A stretch of DNA of 64,000 bases from Celeribacter sp. PS-C1 (GTDB lineage: Bacteria > Pseudomonadota > Alphaproteobacteria > Rhodobacterales > Rhodobacteraceae), in contig NZ_JAHXRW010000014.1 of the NCBI RefSeq assembly GCF_019429625.1, positions 19,243-83,242 of the forward strand. Reading direction: 5' to 3'. The translations under genes were made by a program, and so were the position numbers. This document shows positions 63,817 through 64,000 of the stretch, one piece after another. The stretch's first letter is position 1. Every line of letters begins with the position of its first letter. A model generated the notes under the pieces. That model was not told the origin of the DNA, searched no databases, and saw only the letters and a program-made list of their open reading frames with translations.

Positions 63817-64000
63817 ATGAAAAAGGTTTACGCGTCGGCCAAAGAGGCGCTCGACGGGATTTTGGAAGACGGCATGCTGATCGCCGCGGGCGGTTTCGGC
63901 CTTTGCGGCATCCCTGAGCTGTTGATCGACGCCATCGTCGAGAGCGGCGTCAAGGACCTGACCGTGGCCTCTAACAACGCAGGCGTCGACGGGTTCGGTC
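63817..64000 (+). CDS. scoA: 3-oxoacid CoA-transferase subunit A (3' partial)
   Basis: The first 61 residues are visible ([40 protein letters not shown]), the start of the Coenzyme A transferase family I alpha subunit. GGGAGG precedes the ATG by six bases. Transfers CoA from succinyl-CoA to acetoacetate in ketone-body use. The gene is cut by the window end; subunit B should follow. Confidence 0.9.
   Translation, partial: MKKVYASAKEALDGILEDGMLIAAGGFGLCGIPELLIDAIVESGVKDLTVASNNAGVDGFG

Overview
The window looks like a Roseobacter-group alphaproteobacterium (Rhodobacteraceae). Support comes from the chromosomal right half: a ctaC-ctaB-small membrane protein-ctaG-ctaE cluster with surf1 and thrC, lysC near ptsP (EI-Ntr), DUF1178 beside a Nudix gene, tldD with an FNR box, dprA and topA. 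Genus cannot be fixed from the sequence alone.

Layout: positions 1 to about 28,290 are accessory DNA. The first part (1-4655) is the right end of an integrated element (A): the C-terminal part of a RecQ/UvrD-type helicase, a small ORF behind a hairpin, and a tyrosine integrase, ending at a 20-base tRNA 3' end (4636-4655). A second element (B, about 23.6 kb) follows directly. It ends at a degraded tRNA-Phe 3' half (28246-28287) next to its own integrase. Paired 'AGGCTACA' repeats with identical spacing lie just inside both ends of B (4725-4747 and 28086-28108) and look like integrase arm sites. I therefore read two elements in tandem at a tRNA-Phe gene whose intact copy should lie to the left of the window.

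Cargo of B: an AlpA-like regulator, an XRE repressor coupled to a 56-aa protein, a serine recombinase, a hipBA toxin-antitoxin pair, a type I restriction-modification operon (hsdM - NucS-like nuclease - hsdS - hsdR), and then a tight five-gene operon (16035-26599). The five genes are an SF1 helicase with a C-terminal DUF559-like nuclease, a membrane-anchored coiled-coil protein, a membrane-anchored coiled-coil McrB-type AAA+ ATPase, a DUF2357/McrC-like partner, and a large protein that may be a divergent Hsp70-like ATPase. This combination beside a type I system strongly resembles the CoCoNuT (coiled-coil nuclease tandem) branch of McrBC type IV restriction systems, which are computationally described and predicted to act on RNA and/or DNA. 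It is the most interesting object here.

From 28,300 rightwards the DNA is ordinary core genome: katG; waaA; Nudix/DUF1178/SDR; lysC; ptsP; EcsC, GNAT, flavin reductase and transglutaminase genes; a SulP transporter; pabBC; mtnP-apt (adenine/methylthioadenosine salvage); an FAD-linked oxidase; an MBL-fold protein; GNAT-M16 peptidase-thrC; the aa3 cytochrome oxidase assembly cluster; tldD, dprA, topA, and the start of scoA cut by the window end. Regulatory points of note are a perfect FNR box between ctaC and tldD, a 12-bp inverted repeat before katG, and an IclR-type palindrome before scoA.
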